A stretch of 64,000 nt of DNA from DASXZH01 sp036502005. Lineage in GTDB: Bacteria; Armatimonadota; Fimbriimonadia; Fimbriimonadales; Fimbriimonadaceae. Every line of letters begins with the position of its first letter. The first letter of the stretch is position 1. Both the position numbers and the translations under genes were made by a program. Shown here piece by piece: positions 1-8,476 of this stretch. The notes under the pieces were generated by a model, which did not search any database, was not told the DNA's origin, and worked only from the letters and a program-made list of their open reading frames with translations. Where the stretch lies: positions 25,994 to 89,993 of the forward strand of contig DASXZH010000011.1 of assembly GCA_036502005.1 (NCBI GenBank). Reading direction: 5' to 3'.

Positions 1-1219
1 GAAGATGGACGCGCTTACGAACTTAGGCACTTCGTGCCCGGACCACTTCTTGAGAACCAAGATCCGGCCTATGGTTTTGGATGCCGCCGCTTCGAACGAA
101 GAGTTGGATAAGGCCTTGGCGAGGTTTAGAGAAGGCTACGCGGCCTATTACAACCGCTGTAAAGTGGCCGATTCGCCGGCGATTAGGAACCCCAATCCCA
201 GCGTGGTTTTGCTCCCCGGGGTTGGAATGATCAGCTTTGGCAAGAACGCGCAGGAAGCAAAAGTTACAGGCCAGTTCTACCGAAACGCCATTGCCGTTAT
301 GCGTGGCGCGGAGACGATTTCCAAGTACACCGCTTTGCTGGAGCAAGAGGCCTTTAACATCGAATATTGGCAACTTGAAGAAGCCAAGCTGAAGCGAATG
401 CCGGCCGAGAAAGAGCTTTCTCGTCAGGTGGCTGTTATCACCGGCGGGGGCTCTGGCATCGGAAAAGCTGCCGCTATAAAAATGGCGAGCCTTGGGGCAC
501 ATGTGGTGCTGCTTGATATCAACGAAACGAGCCTGGAAGATGCACGGGCGGAGGCCCAAAAAGCCAGCGGAATTCCGGGCGCGGTGACGACCGCGCGATG
601 CGACGTCACCGACCCTGCTAGTTTGCAAAAGGCTTTTGAGCACGCGATTTTGACCTTTGGCGGAGTTGACATTGTCGTTCCAAACGCGGGCAACGCTCGC
701 CGTGGAACTGTTGCGGAAACCTCGCCAGAGGACTACAATTTCCTCAGCGATCTGCTAATCAAAGCCTATTTCGATACTATGGCCCAGGCAACTAGGCTGA
801 TGGTGAAGCAGGGAACAGGCGGCTCAATTGTGGTGGTCGGCTCCAAAAACGCGGTCGCGGCCGGTTCCAATGCAGCCTTGTACAGTGCGGCAAAAGCCTT
901 CGAGCTTCACTTGATGAGGGTAACGGCGGCCGATTTTGCAAAGCACAAGATCCGCTCCAATGCGATCAATCCTGACGGAGTCGTGGTCGGCTCTGGCATC
1001 TGGTCCGATGCTTGGAAAGATCAAACCGCTAAATCGCTCGGAATACCAGCCGATGAGTTGGTGGATTACTATGCGAAGCGTTCTCTGTTGGGCACCGTGG
1101 TGACCCCCGATGACTGCGCAGAAGCCATTTGCTGGCTCGCCAGCGAAGCCCGTAGCAGCCGCACCACGGGCGCGGTAATCCCAGTCGATGGCGGAAACAA
1201 GGAAGGCTTTTTACGGTAA
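1..1219 (+). CDS. rhaEW: Bifunctional rhamnulose-1-phosphate aldolase / L-lactaldehyde dehydrogenase, 3' part
   Basis: The frame is open at the window edge, so the ATG at base 5 is an internal Met and most of the N-terminal aldolase domain lies outside. Visible residues 1-135 look like the end of the class II aldolase part. The rest is a short-chain dehydrogenase with TGGGSGIG (146-153), NAG (227-229), Ser280 and YSAAK (293-297), the normal nucleotide-binding and Ser/Tyr/Lys catalytic set. Fused proteins of this layout split L-rhamnulose-1-P into DHAP and L-lactaldehyde and oxidise the aldehyde to L-lactate in the cytoplasm. The lutABC genes directly downstream would then convert the lactate to pyruvate, which supports the call. 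A general sugar-alcohol SDR is the alternative, but the fused N-terminal domain argues against it. Confidence 0.85.
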   Translation, partial: KMDALTNLGTSCPDHFLRTKIRPMVLDAAASNEELDKALARFREGYAAYYNRCKVADSPAIRNPNPSVVLLPGVGMISFGKNAQEAKVTGQFYRNAIAVMRGAETISKYTALLEQEAFNIEYWQLEEAKLKRMPAEKELSRQVAVITGGGSGIGKAAAIKMASLGAHVVLLDINETSLEDARAEAQKASGIPGAVTTARCDVTDPASLQKAFEHAILTFGGVDIVVPNAGNARRGTVAETSPEDYNFLSDLLIKAYFDTMAQATRLMVKQGTGGSIVVVGSKNAVAAGSNAALYSAAKAFELHLMRVTAADFAKHKIRSNAINPDGVVVGSGIWSDAWKDQTAKSLGIPADELVDYYAKRSLLGTVVTPDDCAEAICWLASEARSSRTTGAVIPVDGGNKEGFLR

Positions 1220-1236
1220 AAACCCGCGTCCAACTA

Positions 1237-1929
1237 ATGCTCACCTGCCTGTGTGACGCATTTTATGGCGAGGTTGGAATTGCGACGGTTAGGGTTCTGG
1301 AACATGCCGGGTGCGAGGTTTCGTTTAACCCGCGGCAAACTTGCTGCGGACAGCCGCCATTCAACTCGGGGGACTGGGATACTGCCCGCAAAATTGCTGG
1401 GCATTTTAAAGAGGTCTTTAGCTCAAATCCTGCACCTATTGTGTGCCCTTCCGGCTCATGTACAGCAATGCTCCGCGACGGCTATTCGATGCTGTTTCCT
1501 ACCGAATGTGTGCCCAACGGGTTCGAGCTTTCCGAGTTTTTGGTTAACGAGCTTGGCCTAAAGTCTTGGCCTTTTAAGAAGCCCTATAACAAAAAAGTGG
1601 CTTACCATAAGGCCTGCCATGGGCGTGGTTTGCATCTAACGAACGAAGCCGAGTTGCTTCTTGGCTCGATTGATGGGCTAGAGTTGATGCCAATTGAGAA
1701 CGCAGAGCAGTGCTGCGGTTTCGGCGGCGCGTTCTGTGTGACTCAAGGGAAGCTTTCCAGCGGGATCGGGCTTGAGAAGTTACGCACCCTTAAGGAATCA
1801 GGCGCGGAAGAAGTCGTTAGCGGCGACATGGGCTGCCTCATGCACCTACAGGGGCTTTCGGATAAGCAGGGATTGGGCTTAAAGTTTAGGCATTTCGCCG
1901 AAGTTTTGGCGGATACGGTGCCCGCGTGA
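1237..1929 (+). CDS. lutA: L-lactate utilisation protein LutA (Fe-S oxidoreductase, CCG domains)
   Basis: A 230-residue protein with two cysteine-rich CCG motifs, CCGQP (36-40) and CCGFGG (159-164), plus the YHKACHGRG segment (123-131), as in LutA/YkgE. It is the CCG subunit of the LutABC complex that oxidises L-lactate to pyruvate in the cytoplasm. It starts 17 bp after rhaEW, and its stop overlaps the GTG of lutB by four bases, so it is one operon. The N-terminus looks a few residues short. Seven codons upstream in the same frame read VKTRVQL, which fits family members, but the codon at 1216 is GTA rather than GTG. The annotated ATG at 1237 has no clear ribosome binding site, so the start is uncertain. 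Confidence 0.9.
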   Translation: MLTCLCDAFYGEVGIATVRVLEHAGCEVSFNPRQTCCGQPPFNSGDWDTARKIAGHFKEVFSSNPAPIVCPSGSCTAMLRDGYSMLFPTECVPNGFELSEFLVNELGLKSWPFKKPYNKKVAYHKACHGRGLHLTNEAELLLGSIDGLELMPIENAEQCCGFGGAFCVTQGKLSSGIGLEKLRTLKESGAEEVVSGDMGCLMHLQGLSDKQGLGLKFRHFAEVLADTVPA

Positions 1930-3806
1930 AGACCCGAGTTGAGACATACGCCCGTGGCTTGGATCAGGGCACGACGAACAGCGTGCGTTCCGCCAGCGCT
2001 GCGAAGGTTAAAGCGCGGCTGGAATCGCTGCCGCTTATTTTTGATTCACCAGAGGACGCGCGGTCTCATGCCGCGGCTGTGAAATCTTACGTTCTGGATA
2101 ACTTGAAAGAGTTGTTGCTGCAGTTCGAAGCGAACTGCGTGAAAAACGGGATTCAAGTTCATTGGGCAAAAGATGCGGAGTCTGCCAATCGACAGATTAT
2201 AGAAATCTGCAACAGCGCGCGAGATTTGGACAAAGGCTCCCCCTCCCCTGCGGGAAGTGAGTCCATTCCATTCGGAGGGGGTTATAGGGGGAAACCCGAC
2301 CGATGGATCGTGCGGCCGGGTGCCCATTATCCTGAGGACGGGGAGGGGGCAGGTTCTGGGAAAGTTGGATTGGCTAAAAACTTGGAATACCAGAAAACCC
2401 CTCACCCCTCTCGGGCGGAGGGAGGGTGTCCAATCCATTCGGAGGGGGTTCAAGGGGGAAACCCGTCCGATGGCTCGTGCGGACCAGGTGCCCCTTATCC
2501 TGAGGAAGGGGAGGGGGCAGGGGGGAGAGGTTCGTCCCCAACCGAAAAACGCAAATCGAAAATCGAGAACTCACAAAACTCTTCACCTCTCCCGGAAGGA
2601 GAGGTCGGTGAGGCACGAACCGGGAGAGGCTCGGGCCACACACTTAGTGAAGACGCTCGTTTTCTCCCAATCGAAAATCGAAAATCGAAAATCGAAAACT
2701 CCCAAGAACCAACCTCTCCCCCTAGCCCCCTCTCCTCCGACACTTTCCGCAGGAGAGGGGGAATTGTTGTTAAAGCGAAATCCATGGCCTCCGAGGAGAT
2801 CCACCTCAATAAACACCTAGAAGAAGCCGGATACGAGGTCGTCGAAACCGACCTCGGTGAGTTCGTGGTCCAGATCGACCAGGACACTCCGAGTCATATC
2901 GTCACTCCTATCATTCACAAAAACCTGAAGCAGGTCTCCCAAAGTTTCAAAAGAGAAAACCTAGGCCCTTACACCGAAGTGGCTGAAGAACTCACCATGC
3001 AGGCGCGGGTTTACCTTCGGGAAAAGTTCAAGAATGCGGATATCGGCATTAGTGGAGTCAACTTCGGGATCGCCTCCAGCGGCAGGTTGGTGCTGCTGGA
3101 AAACGAGGGCAATAACAGGCTATCGACAACCGCGCCGAAGACCCATATCGCCATCATGGGAATCGAGAAGATCGTGCCAAGCGAAGCGGATTTGGCTACC
3201 TTTATTCCCCTCCTTGCCGCCTCGGCGACCGGCCAAAAGATCACCACCTACGTTCATTTCATAGCCGGGCCGACTGGAACAGAAGGTCCGGAAGAAGTCC
3301 ATTTGATACTCCTGGACAACGGCCGAAGCAACATCCTTAAAGGGCAATACAAAGACATCCTACGCTGCATCCGCTGCGGCGCGTGCCTGAACGTTTGCCC
3401 GGTTTATCGTCAGGCCAGTGGGCATGGCTATGGCCACGTTTACAGCGGCCCTTTGGGGGCTGTTTTGGCGCCCGCTTTGGAGGGCGTGGAACACATGGGC
3501 GACCTGGCGAAAGCCTCTAGTCTTTGTGGTGCGTGTGAAGAAGTCTGCCCGGTGAAGATCCCAATCCCGCATATGCTGCTTATGCTTCGCGACGAGGATT
3601 TCAAGAAGGGCGTAGCGCGGGATGGAATCCCATGGAGCACCTACGATTTCGGCGCAAAACGCTCCTTTCTTTGGAAAGCGGGACTAAGCATGCTACCAAT
3701 GGCAGAGGCGTTCCCTAGCAAGTTGAAATCGGAATGGAAAGAGTTTAGGGATCTACCCGAACGCAAGGGGAGGAGTTTTAGGGGGTGGTGGCGTGGACGA
3801 TCGTGA
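1926..3806 (+). CDS. lutB: L-lactate utilisation protein LutB with an in-frame repeat insertion
   Basis: The Fe-S subunit of lactate oxidase LutABC. The GTG start overlaps the lutA stop as GTGA. The C-terminal half has a LUD-like region (family match resumes near residue 283, KAKSMASEEIHLN) and two ferredoxin-type cysteine motifs, CIRCGACLNVCP near residue 481 and CGACEEVCP near 537, which bind 4Fe-4S clusters. At 626 residues it is about 150-180 longer than usual LutB (about 460-480). The excess lies between residues 105 and 282, is Gly/Pro/Ser-rich, and is encoded by dispersed repeat DNA found elsewhere in the window between genes. The insert splits the family segment 'IIEIC...KAKSM' but keeps frame throughout and has no stop. 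Whether the protein still works cannot be told from sequence. Confidence 0.88.
   Translation: MKTRVETYARGLDQGTTNSVRSASAAKVKARLESLPLIFDSPEDARSHAAAVKSYVLDNLKELLLQFEANCVKNGIQVHWAKDAESANRQIIEICNSARDLDKGSPSPAGSESIPFGGGYRGKPDRWIVRPGAHYPEDGEGAGSGKVGLAKNLEYQKTPHPSRAEGGCPIHSEGVQGGNPSDGSCGPGAPYPEEGEGAGGRGSSPTEKRKSKIENSQNSSPLPEGEVGEARTGRGSGHTLSEDARFLPIENRKSKIENSQEPTSPPSPLSSDTFRRRGGIVVKAKSMASEEIHLNKHLEEAGYEVVETDLGEFVVQIDQDTPSHIVTPIIHKNLKQVSQSFKRENLGPYTEVAEELTMQARVYLREKFKNADIGISGVNFGIASSGRLVLLENEGNNRLSTTAPKTHIAIMGIEKIVPSEADLATFIPLLAASATGQKITTYVHFIAGPTGTEGPEEVHLILLDNGRSNILKGQYKDILRCIRCGACLNVCPVYRQASGHGYGHVYSGPLGAVLAPALEGVEHMGDLAKASSLCGACEEVCPVKIPIPHMLLMLRDEDFKKGVARDGIPWSTYDFGAKRSFLWKAGLSMLPMAEAFPSKLKSEWKEFRDLPERKGRSFRGWWRGRS
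2239..2772 (+). repeat. Composite dispersed repeat inside lutB (A-A-C-B-C-D)
   Basis: Two A elements (about 2260-2356 and 2430-2520) share the core 'cattcggagggggtt', 'gggggaaacccg', 'cgatgg.tcgtgcgg', ending 'ctgagga.ggggagggggca'. A B palindrome lies at 2584-2630 with outer arms CCTCTCCCGG/CCGGGAGAGG. AATCGAAA-type tandem units are at 2540-2575 and 2669-2701. A D segment at 2710-2760 has CCCCTCTCCT facing AGGAGAGGGG. Related copies are intergenic at 32430-32550, 54852-55200 and 63907-63956. The whole 530 bp lies in frame in lutB. Confidence 0.85.
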
Positions 3807-4329
3807 GCTGATCTTGAGTGCGATGCCCCAAGGATCTGGGTTAAACGCGCCCGAGTTTAATGCGGCAGAACACCTAGAAGTAAGAGATCCCTTCAATCTC
3901 TTCTGCTCCAACTTCGTGGCCCTCGGCGGAAAAATCGCAACGCCCGAAGATTTGGAAAGACTAAAAACCCGAAAGAAGTGGGTCGATCCCGATGCCGCAA
4001 AAATCCTCGGACAAACCACCGATGCGGAGAACATTTGGGACACTGAAGTCGGCTTTGCCGTCGCTCAAGCGGGAATCGCCGAAACCGGAACCCTCCTCTT
4101 TACACCCAGCAAAGGCGTGAACAGAATGACCACTCTCGCCCCACCCGTGTGCTTCGCATTTCTGCCAAAAACGGCAATCATTTCCTATCTGGCAGATGCC
4201 TTAATCGCCATCGCAAACCACCAAGGAAACGCAGTGATGGTGAGCGGCCCCAGCCGAACGGCGGATATCGAAGGCGTCCTCGTGCGCGGGGTCCACGGTC
4301 CGGGCGAGTTGTATCTGCAACTCACTTAG
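3793..4329 (+). CDS. lutC: L-lactate utilisation protein LutC (LUD domain)
   Basis: A 178-residue LUD-domain protein. The family signature SGPSRTADIEGVLVRGVHGP is near the C-terminus, and GIAETGTLLF lies in the middle. It is the third subunit of the lactate oxidation complex. The GTG start overlaps the end of lutB by 14 bp, consistent with translational coupling. It is the last gene of the rhaEW-lutABC run; the next gene is convergent, 11 bp away. Confidence 0.9.
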   Translation: MDDRELILSAMPQGSGLNAPEFNAAEHLEVRDPFNLFCSNFVALGGKIATPEDLERLKTRKKWVDPDAAKILGQTTDAENIWDTEVGFAVAQAGIAETGTLLFTPSKGVNRMTTLAPPVCFAFLPKTAIISYLADALIAIANHQGNAVMVSGPSRTADIEGVLVRGVHGPGELYLQLT

Positions 4330-4340
4330 GCGCTACAACT

Positions 4341-5114
4341 CTAGCGTCCGTCGATCATGCGTGCAATATAGCGTCGCATTGCAGTGTCACCATAAACCTG
4401 GCCGTTTAGCCACATAAGAGCGTGTTGCCTTCGGCCCCAAGCCTCCATTAAATCGTAGGTTGCAAGCACGGCCTCTTCTTCCGACCCAAGAGAATAGTAA
4501 TCGGGCAAAAAATCGGGCAACTCGCGTTTGCCAAGCAGGAATTCCTCCATGAAAGGATTTGCCGTGCGGGCCCTCTTAAGCAGTTTTGTCGCAGTGGCTC
4601 GATCCTTCATCACGAAGTAATAGAGCACCTTTCCCCAGGTGATCCAAGCATATGGATCGTCTGGATATCTCTCCAATATCTTTCTGGCTTTTGGAAGCAT
4701 CCGCTCGGCAAGCATAAGTCCGATAGCTGGGTAGCGAACGCCCTGGTTATCGTTTGGATTAAGCTTTAGCAGGTATTCATGGAGTGCAATCGCTTCTTTG
4801 CGCCGGTCCAGCCTGCCCAATATCTCCGCTTTAGCCAGGATAACTCTCATATAGGGCCTTGTGTCGAGTTCAAGCCAAAAAAGCCCTTTGTATTTCTTTT
4901 CGAAGGTCGCCCCCATTCGCCTAATTGCGCTGGCTTCAGCGGCGTCAAGCATTGCAAGCGCTTCCTCGGGGCTTTCCGCTGTTTCGGATAGCAGAGAAAG
5001 GCCATCTGGATGGTCAGGATCAAGTTTGAGGGCCTTCTTGAGAGCGGCCAAACCGATTTCTGTTGGCCACTCTTCCATGGCGTCGTAAATGTAATCCTGA
5101 GCGTCTTTGGGCAC
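4341..5114 (-). CDS. TPR-type helical repeat protein, ST7-like
   Basis: A 257-residue soluble protein made of tetratricopeptide-like helices. Segments such as WLELDTRPYMRVILAKAE (about 100-118) followed by LLKLNPNDNQGVRYPAIGLM (about 134-153) match a TPR family related to eukaryotic ST7 and common in bacteria as hypothetical proteins. No catalytic motif or signal peptide is visible. It probably mediates protein-protein contacts; the partner is unknown. It is convergent with lutC and divergent from nothing obvious, so context does not help. Confidence 0.6.
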   Translation of the reverse strand: MPKDAQDYIYDAMEEWPTEIGLAALKKALKLDPDHPDGLSLLSETAESPEEALAMLDAAEASAIRRMGATFEKKYKGLFWLELDTRPYMRVILAKAEILGRLDRRKEAIALHEYLLKLNPNDNQGVRYPAIGLMLAERMLPKARKILERYPDDPYAWITWGKVLYYFVMKDRATATKLLKRARTANPFMEEFLLGKRELPDFLPDYYSLGSEEEAVLATYDLMEAWGRRQHALMWLNGQVYGDTAMRRYIARMIDGR

Positions 5115-5312
5115 GTTTTTGTTTTACACTATTAGTAGAATGGAATCAACTTATTGGCTTTTGGATTGTCAACGAAATAGCTCTTGGCTCTTGTGATTGA
5201 AGCAAAGATGTGCTTCGCGATTCTTGAGGCAATCGCGAAGAGGTGATATTTGCCCGATTGTTCGAAGACCGGCTTAGGCCGCGTTAACCACTCCGGCACT
5301 CCGTTCGGGAAC

Positions 5313-5786
5313 CTATTCCGAAGGTTCTGTCTGGCCATGCTCCATGTCCCCAAGCTCATCCTGAATGACTCGTGTGAAACTCCGAGCATTATCAATGTTA
5401 ACGCCCGCATTGGCCAGTATGCGTCCCGCCAGACCATCTCTTTCCCTGACTAAACCTAAGAGCAGGTGCTCGGTTCCAATATAGTTGTTCCCGAGTTTTT
5501 GCGCTTCGTCGTGAGCAAGGTCAACCACCCTCTTGACCCTCGGAGTGAGTGTCAACTCGGCGCATTCAATGGGTTCGCCCTTCCACGCTTTTTCCGCAAC
5601 CTTCGACTCTAGCCATTCGGAGCTGATTTGCATTCGCCCAAGCACTTGGAGCGCCATGCAATCCGGATGCCGAAGCAAGCCTAACAAAACGTGTTCGGTG
5701 GACACATACCCATCTCCAAGTCCTAGTGCCTCTTTCTGGGAGCTAAGAACTACATTTTTAGCTGATCGTGTAAAGAGTTTCCACAT
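5313..5786 (-). CDS. Stand-alone Clp N-domain protein
   Basis: 157 residues forming two Clp_N repeats: roughly 1-75 with GDGYVSTEHVLLGLLR and 80-150 with GNNYIGTEHLLLGLVRERDGLAGRIL. This is the substrate/adaptor-binding N-domain of ClpC/ClpA. No Walker A or B motif follows; the protein ends in an acidic tail. Such orphan N-domains may act as adaptors or decoys for Clp unfoldases (inference). The 200 bp downstream (5115-5312) holds no convincing gene. No AAA+ partner is present nearby. Confidence 0.85.
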   Translation of the reverse strand: MWKLFTRSAKNVVLSSQKEALGLGDGYVSTEHVLLGLLRHPDCMALQVLGRMQISSEWLESKVAEKAWKGEPIECAELTLTPRVKRVVDLAHDEAQKLGNNYIGTEHLLLGLVRERDGLAGRILANAGVNIDNARSFTRVIQDELGDMEHGQTEPSE

Positions 5787-5811
5787 GCCAAAACTTCAGT
5801 TGATGACGCCG

Positions 5812-7227
5812 TCAACTTGCCATCGTAAGCTTGATCGCCCAGCCATGGTCACCGGCGGATTTGTCTCGGTACGAATCCGGAATCGCGATAGATCCCGTAG
5901 CGTCCATCTCCAACTTTCCATAGCCCAGCATCTTCAGGCTTTTCACCCTCGAAGCAATTTCTACCGGCAAAGTCACCTTCTCCGGCAAACCGGCATCATC
6001 GTTCGCCGCCAGCACAATAGCGTAGATAGTGCCGTCTCGTTTCTGCGTGAACATCACGTCGCCATCCTCATAAGGAGCAACAGACCGCGTGCCGTAAATG
6101 GCTTCGCCATTCAGTTTCAGCCAAGCTCCCAGGCCTTTCAGACGGTCGTAAACGCCTGGATCAAACTCGCCATTGGCATCGGGACCGATGCCAATTAAAT
6201 AATTGCCGCCCCGTGCGACGATATGGCAAAGGTTGCGCACCAGCGTGCCCACGCTCTTAAAGTGGTCGTTCTTCACCCAAGGCCAGGCAGTGCCCATCGG
6301 CATGCAGGTTTCCCAAGGGTAATCGAGAAGGTGGGGTGGGATTTGGCCCTCCGGCGTGATGTAGTTTTCGTTCTCGCCAGCCACCGTTCGGTCGGTGACG
6401 ATCAGTCCGGGCTGATACTTGCGCGCCATGGCCGCCATCCCGTTCATATCGATGCCCGCCTCGGGCGGGCGCACTGCGCCGCCATCCAGCCACAGAACCT
6501 GTTGAGGGCCGTATTCGGTCATCAGCTCTTTGATCTGAGCCCAAGTGAAATCCTTAAACTTCGCCCACTGGTCGGGGTGCTCGGAAGGCGTGTAGTTTGG
6601 CCCTTGTCCCGCCCCTGGGCCAAGTTCCGGAAGCCAGTAATAGGGTGAATGCCAGTCCGCTTTCGAGAAATAGAGACCTGAGACGATGCCATGCTTCCGA
6701 AAAGCGTTGCAAGCTTCTTTCACAACGTCGGCGCGTTTGTCGGTATGAAAAGGGCATAGGGGGCTGGTGATCTTGTAGTCGGTTTCTTTGGTGTCCCACA
6801 TGCAAAAGCCGTCGTGGTGCTTGGTCATGGAAAGGACATATTTAACGCCGCCTTCTTTAAAGGCCTCGGCCCACTTGTTGGGGTCGAACTTGGTGGGATT
6901 GAAGGTGGTTTGCAGGTGCTCGTAAGCTTTTACGTAGTCCCTATCGCTTAGCTGATCGTATGGCTTCGGACGCGGGTTCCAGCCGAAATGGGTGGTTGCC
7001 AGGCTCCAGGATTCCGTGATTCCCCATTGACTATACAGACCCCAATGGATGAGCAGGCCAACCTTTTGATCCTGCCATTCTTCGAGCTTTTTGATGACGG
7101 CCGGGTCCTTCGGCATTGTCCATTCTTTGCTTTCTTGAAGAGCGCCGAACACGCCGTGCTCTTGCGGCGTGGCAGCTTGCATTGAGGTCGTTGCGAGGAT
7201 CAAGGGAAGTTGGAAAGTTATGAACAC
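5812..7227 (-). CDS. Secreted alpha-L-fucosidase, GH29
   Basis: A 471-residue protein with an N-terminal signal peptide (about 1-19, ending at ATTSMQA). The GH29 barrel shows LLIHWGLYSQWG (58-69), TKHHDGFCMWD (135-145) and VLWLDGG (244-250), in which Asp248 is the expected nucleophile. The enzyme releases L-fucose from glycans by a retaining mechanism, probably in the periplasm or outside the cell. It lies close to the rhamnose/lactate operon, and fucose catabolism also yields lactaldehyde, so the two may be metabolically linked (inference). It fills almost the whole space between the Clp N-domain gene and the tRNA-Glu region. Confidence 0.9.
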   Translation of the reverse strand: MFITFQLPLILATTSMQAATPQEHGVFGALQESKEWTMPKDPAVIKKLEEWQDQKVGLLIHWGLYSQWGITESWSLATTHFGWNPRPKPYDQLSDRDYVKAYEHLQTTFNPTKFDPNKWAEAFKEGGVKYVLSMTKHHDGFCMWDTKETDYKITSPLCPFHTDKRADVVKEACNAFRKHGIVSGLYFSKADWHSPYYWLPELGPGAGQGPNYTPSEHPDQWAKFKDFTWAQIKELMTEYGPQQVLWLDGGAVRPPEAGIDMNGMAAMARKYQPGLIVTDRTVAGENENYITPEGQIPPHLLDYPWETCMPMGTAWPWVKNDHFKSVGTLVRNLCHIVARGGNYLIGIGPDANGEFDPGVYDRLKGLGAWLKLNGEAIYGTRSVAPYEDGDVMFTQKRDGTIYAIVLAANDDAGLPEKVTLPVEIASRVKSLKMLGYGKLEMDATGSIAIPDSYRDKSAGDHGWAIKLTMAS

Positions 7228-7260
7228 GATTGAAGATATGTTACCGACCTTTGGGGAAGC

Positions 7261-7389
7261 GTTATGCGTTTTGCGTTGAGGGAGAACTAGGGCCTTACTT
7301 CCGGTCGCATTCTTAATCGGCCAGCGAGTCTTATCCCAACCTTAACTCGGTTATCTGCCCCCGTCAACGCTCGACGCAAAACGCACAAC
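7261..7389. repeat. Imperfect 20-bp inverted repeat enclosing about 90 bp
   Basis: The left arm at 7261-7280 (gttatgcgttttgcgttgag) matches the reverse complement of 7370-7389 at 18 of 20 positions. It sits between the fucosidase start and the tRNA-Glu, with no ORF inside. It could be a transcribed stem, a paired regulator site or a tiny non-autonomous mobile element; the sequence does not decide. Confidence 0.6.
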
Positions 7390-7445
7390 GCATCCGACTC
7401 TCCTGGCACGCCAACCCCCAAATGAGGTATCAATTCTTCTCGCGT

Positions 7446-7519
7446 GCTCCGGTCGTCTAGCGGTTTAGGACATCGCCCTCTCACGGCGAAGATCGCGGGT
7501 TCGAATCCCGTTCGGAGTA
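7446..7519 (+). tRNA. tRNA-Glu (CTC anticodon)
   Basis: A cloverleaf can be drawn: acceptor GCTCCGG (7446-7452) with TCGGAGT (7512-7518), two G-U pairs; D-arm GTCT/GGAC; anticodon stem TCGCC/GGCGA with loop CTCTCAC giving anticodon CTC; T-arm GCGGG-TTCGAAT-CCCGT (7495-7511). The discriminator A is at 7519 and CCA is not encoded. It marks the left edge of an accessory stretch. Confidence 0.93.
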
Positions 7520-7618
7520 CACCCTTGTTTTGAACCTGAAAAGCTTGCGGTACCCAGATGGGATTCGAACTGCAAACCAGCGGTTACCCTCGGCAGAGTT
7601 CAGGCAAGGAGATAGTTC

Positions 7619-8406
7619 ATGCCTTTGCGAGGAACATGCTGCATTCGTGCTGAGGTTAAAGATCTCACTTTTGAGCACCTGCCTCCCCAAGCTGCATTCA
7701 ACAAAGGCTCAGCGAGAATGGAGACTTGGGAAGAGGCGCACGCTCGTGACCCACTTGACCATATGGGAGGTCCCATTATGCAAAGGGGCAGTGGCGCTTA
7801 CACGCTTTGTTGTAAGTGCAATGCAGACACCGGCGCATGGTACGTAAATGAATACACTTGGTGGGCTTATCAGGCAGGGGTTCTTCTTGCTCAAACCCAG
7901 GGCGATCCGCGACTCACTCATCTTTACCACGGCTATCCCTTGCGGTTCTTCAGACAGGTAATCGTAATGATGATGTCCGTTGCGGGGCCGCCGCTAACGG
8001 AGCGGCATCAGTTTCTACGTCGCTTTCTCTTCAGCCGCAATAGTAGAGAGTTTAATAACCGGTCACTGAGACTCTATGCTTTCTATAATCCAAGCAACCG
8101 TATTCGGCAAAATCCGGTGGCGGCTATATTGGATGTATCGGGACGCAGGGGCACTTCGACCTTTACGAGTTTGCAGCTTATCCGTTTGGCTTCGTTTTGA
8201 CCGACGAAGCACCGCCTCCAGATCCGCGGCTTCAAGACATTACATTCCTGTCTGAATACGGCTACGACGACTTTAGGGCAGTGGCCCTGACGTTGCCTAG
8301 TTTTCCGGTTGTCGTACACTTACCGGGGATCTATCAAGCGGCAGATGTGGTGAAGCAAATGCGCAAGCATGTCGATTCAGCGCCTCCGATCACGTTCCCA
8401 GGCTGA
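7619..8406 (+). pseudogene. HNH-like CxxC protein of unknown function, frameshifted
   Basis: Two frames join into one protein of about 262 residues. The first frame (7619 to about 8115) has TFEHLPPQAAFN and CCKCNADTG; the second (about 8115-8406) has PPPDPRLQDITFLSEYGYDD and VVHLPGIYQAADVV. I recognise this as a widespread family of hypothetical proteins, sometimes labelled HNH endonuclease-like, but no function is established. The break falls at the AAAA run at 8109-8112: one more A gives continuous coding through RQKSGGGYIG. It is therefore either a recent mutation or a homopolymer sequencing error. It is the first gene after the tRNA-Glu. Confidence 0.7.
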
Positions 8407-8476
8407 ACCAAAAGGAGATGTGGTTTAAGGAGTACCGTAAGTGTTTCCGAGCATGCTATGAGGTATCACGATTCTC

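Noticed and set aside
2669..2701. AATCGAAA tandem as a CRISPR-like array
   Set aside because: Units are about 8 bp with no spacers and no cas genes; it is a simple tandem repeat.
2257..2820. A second long forward ORF inside the lutB insert
   Set aside because: It is the repeat DNA read in another frame; repeats of this type lack stops in several frames. The lutB frame has conserved flanks on both sides.
5132..5437. 101-residue minus-strand ORF beyond the Clp N-domain gene
   Set aside because: It overlaps the real gene in another frame and the rest shows no protein-like pattern.
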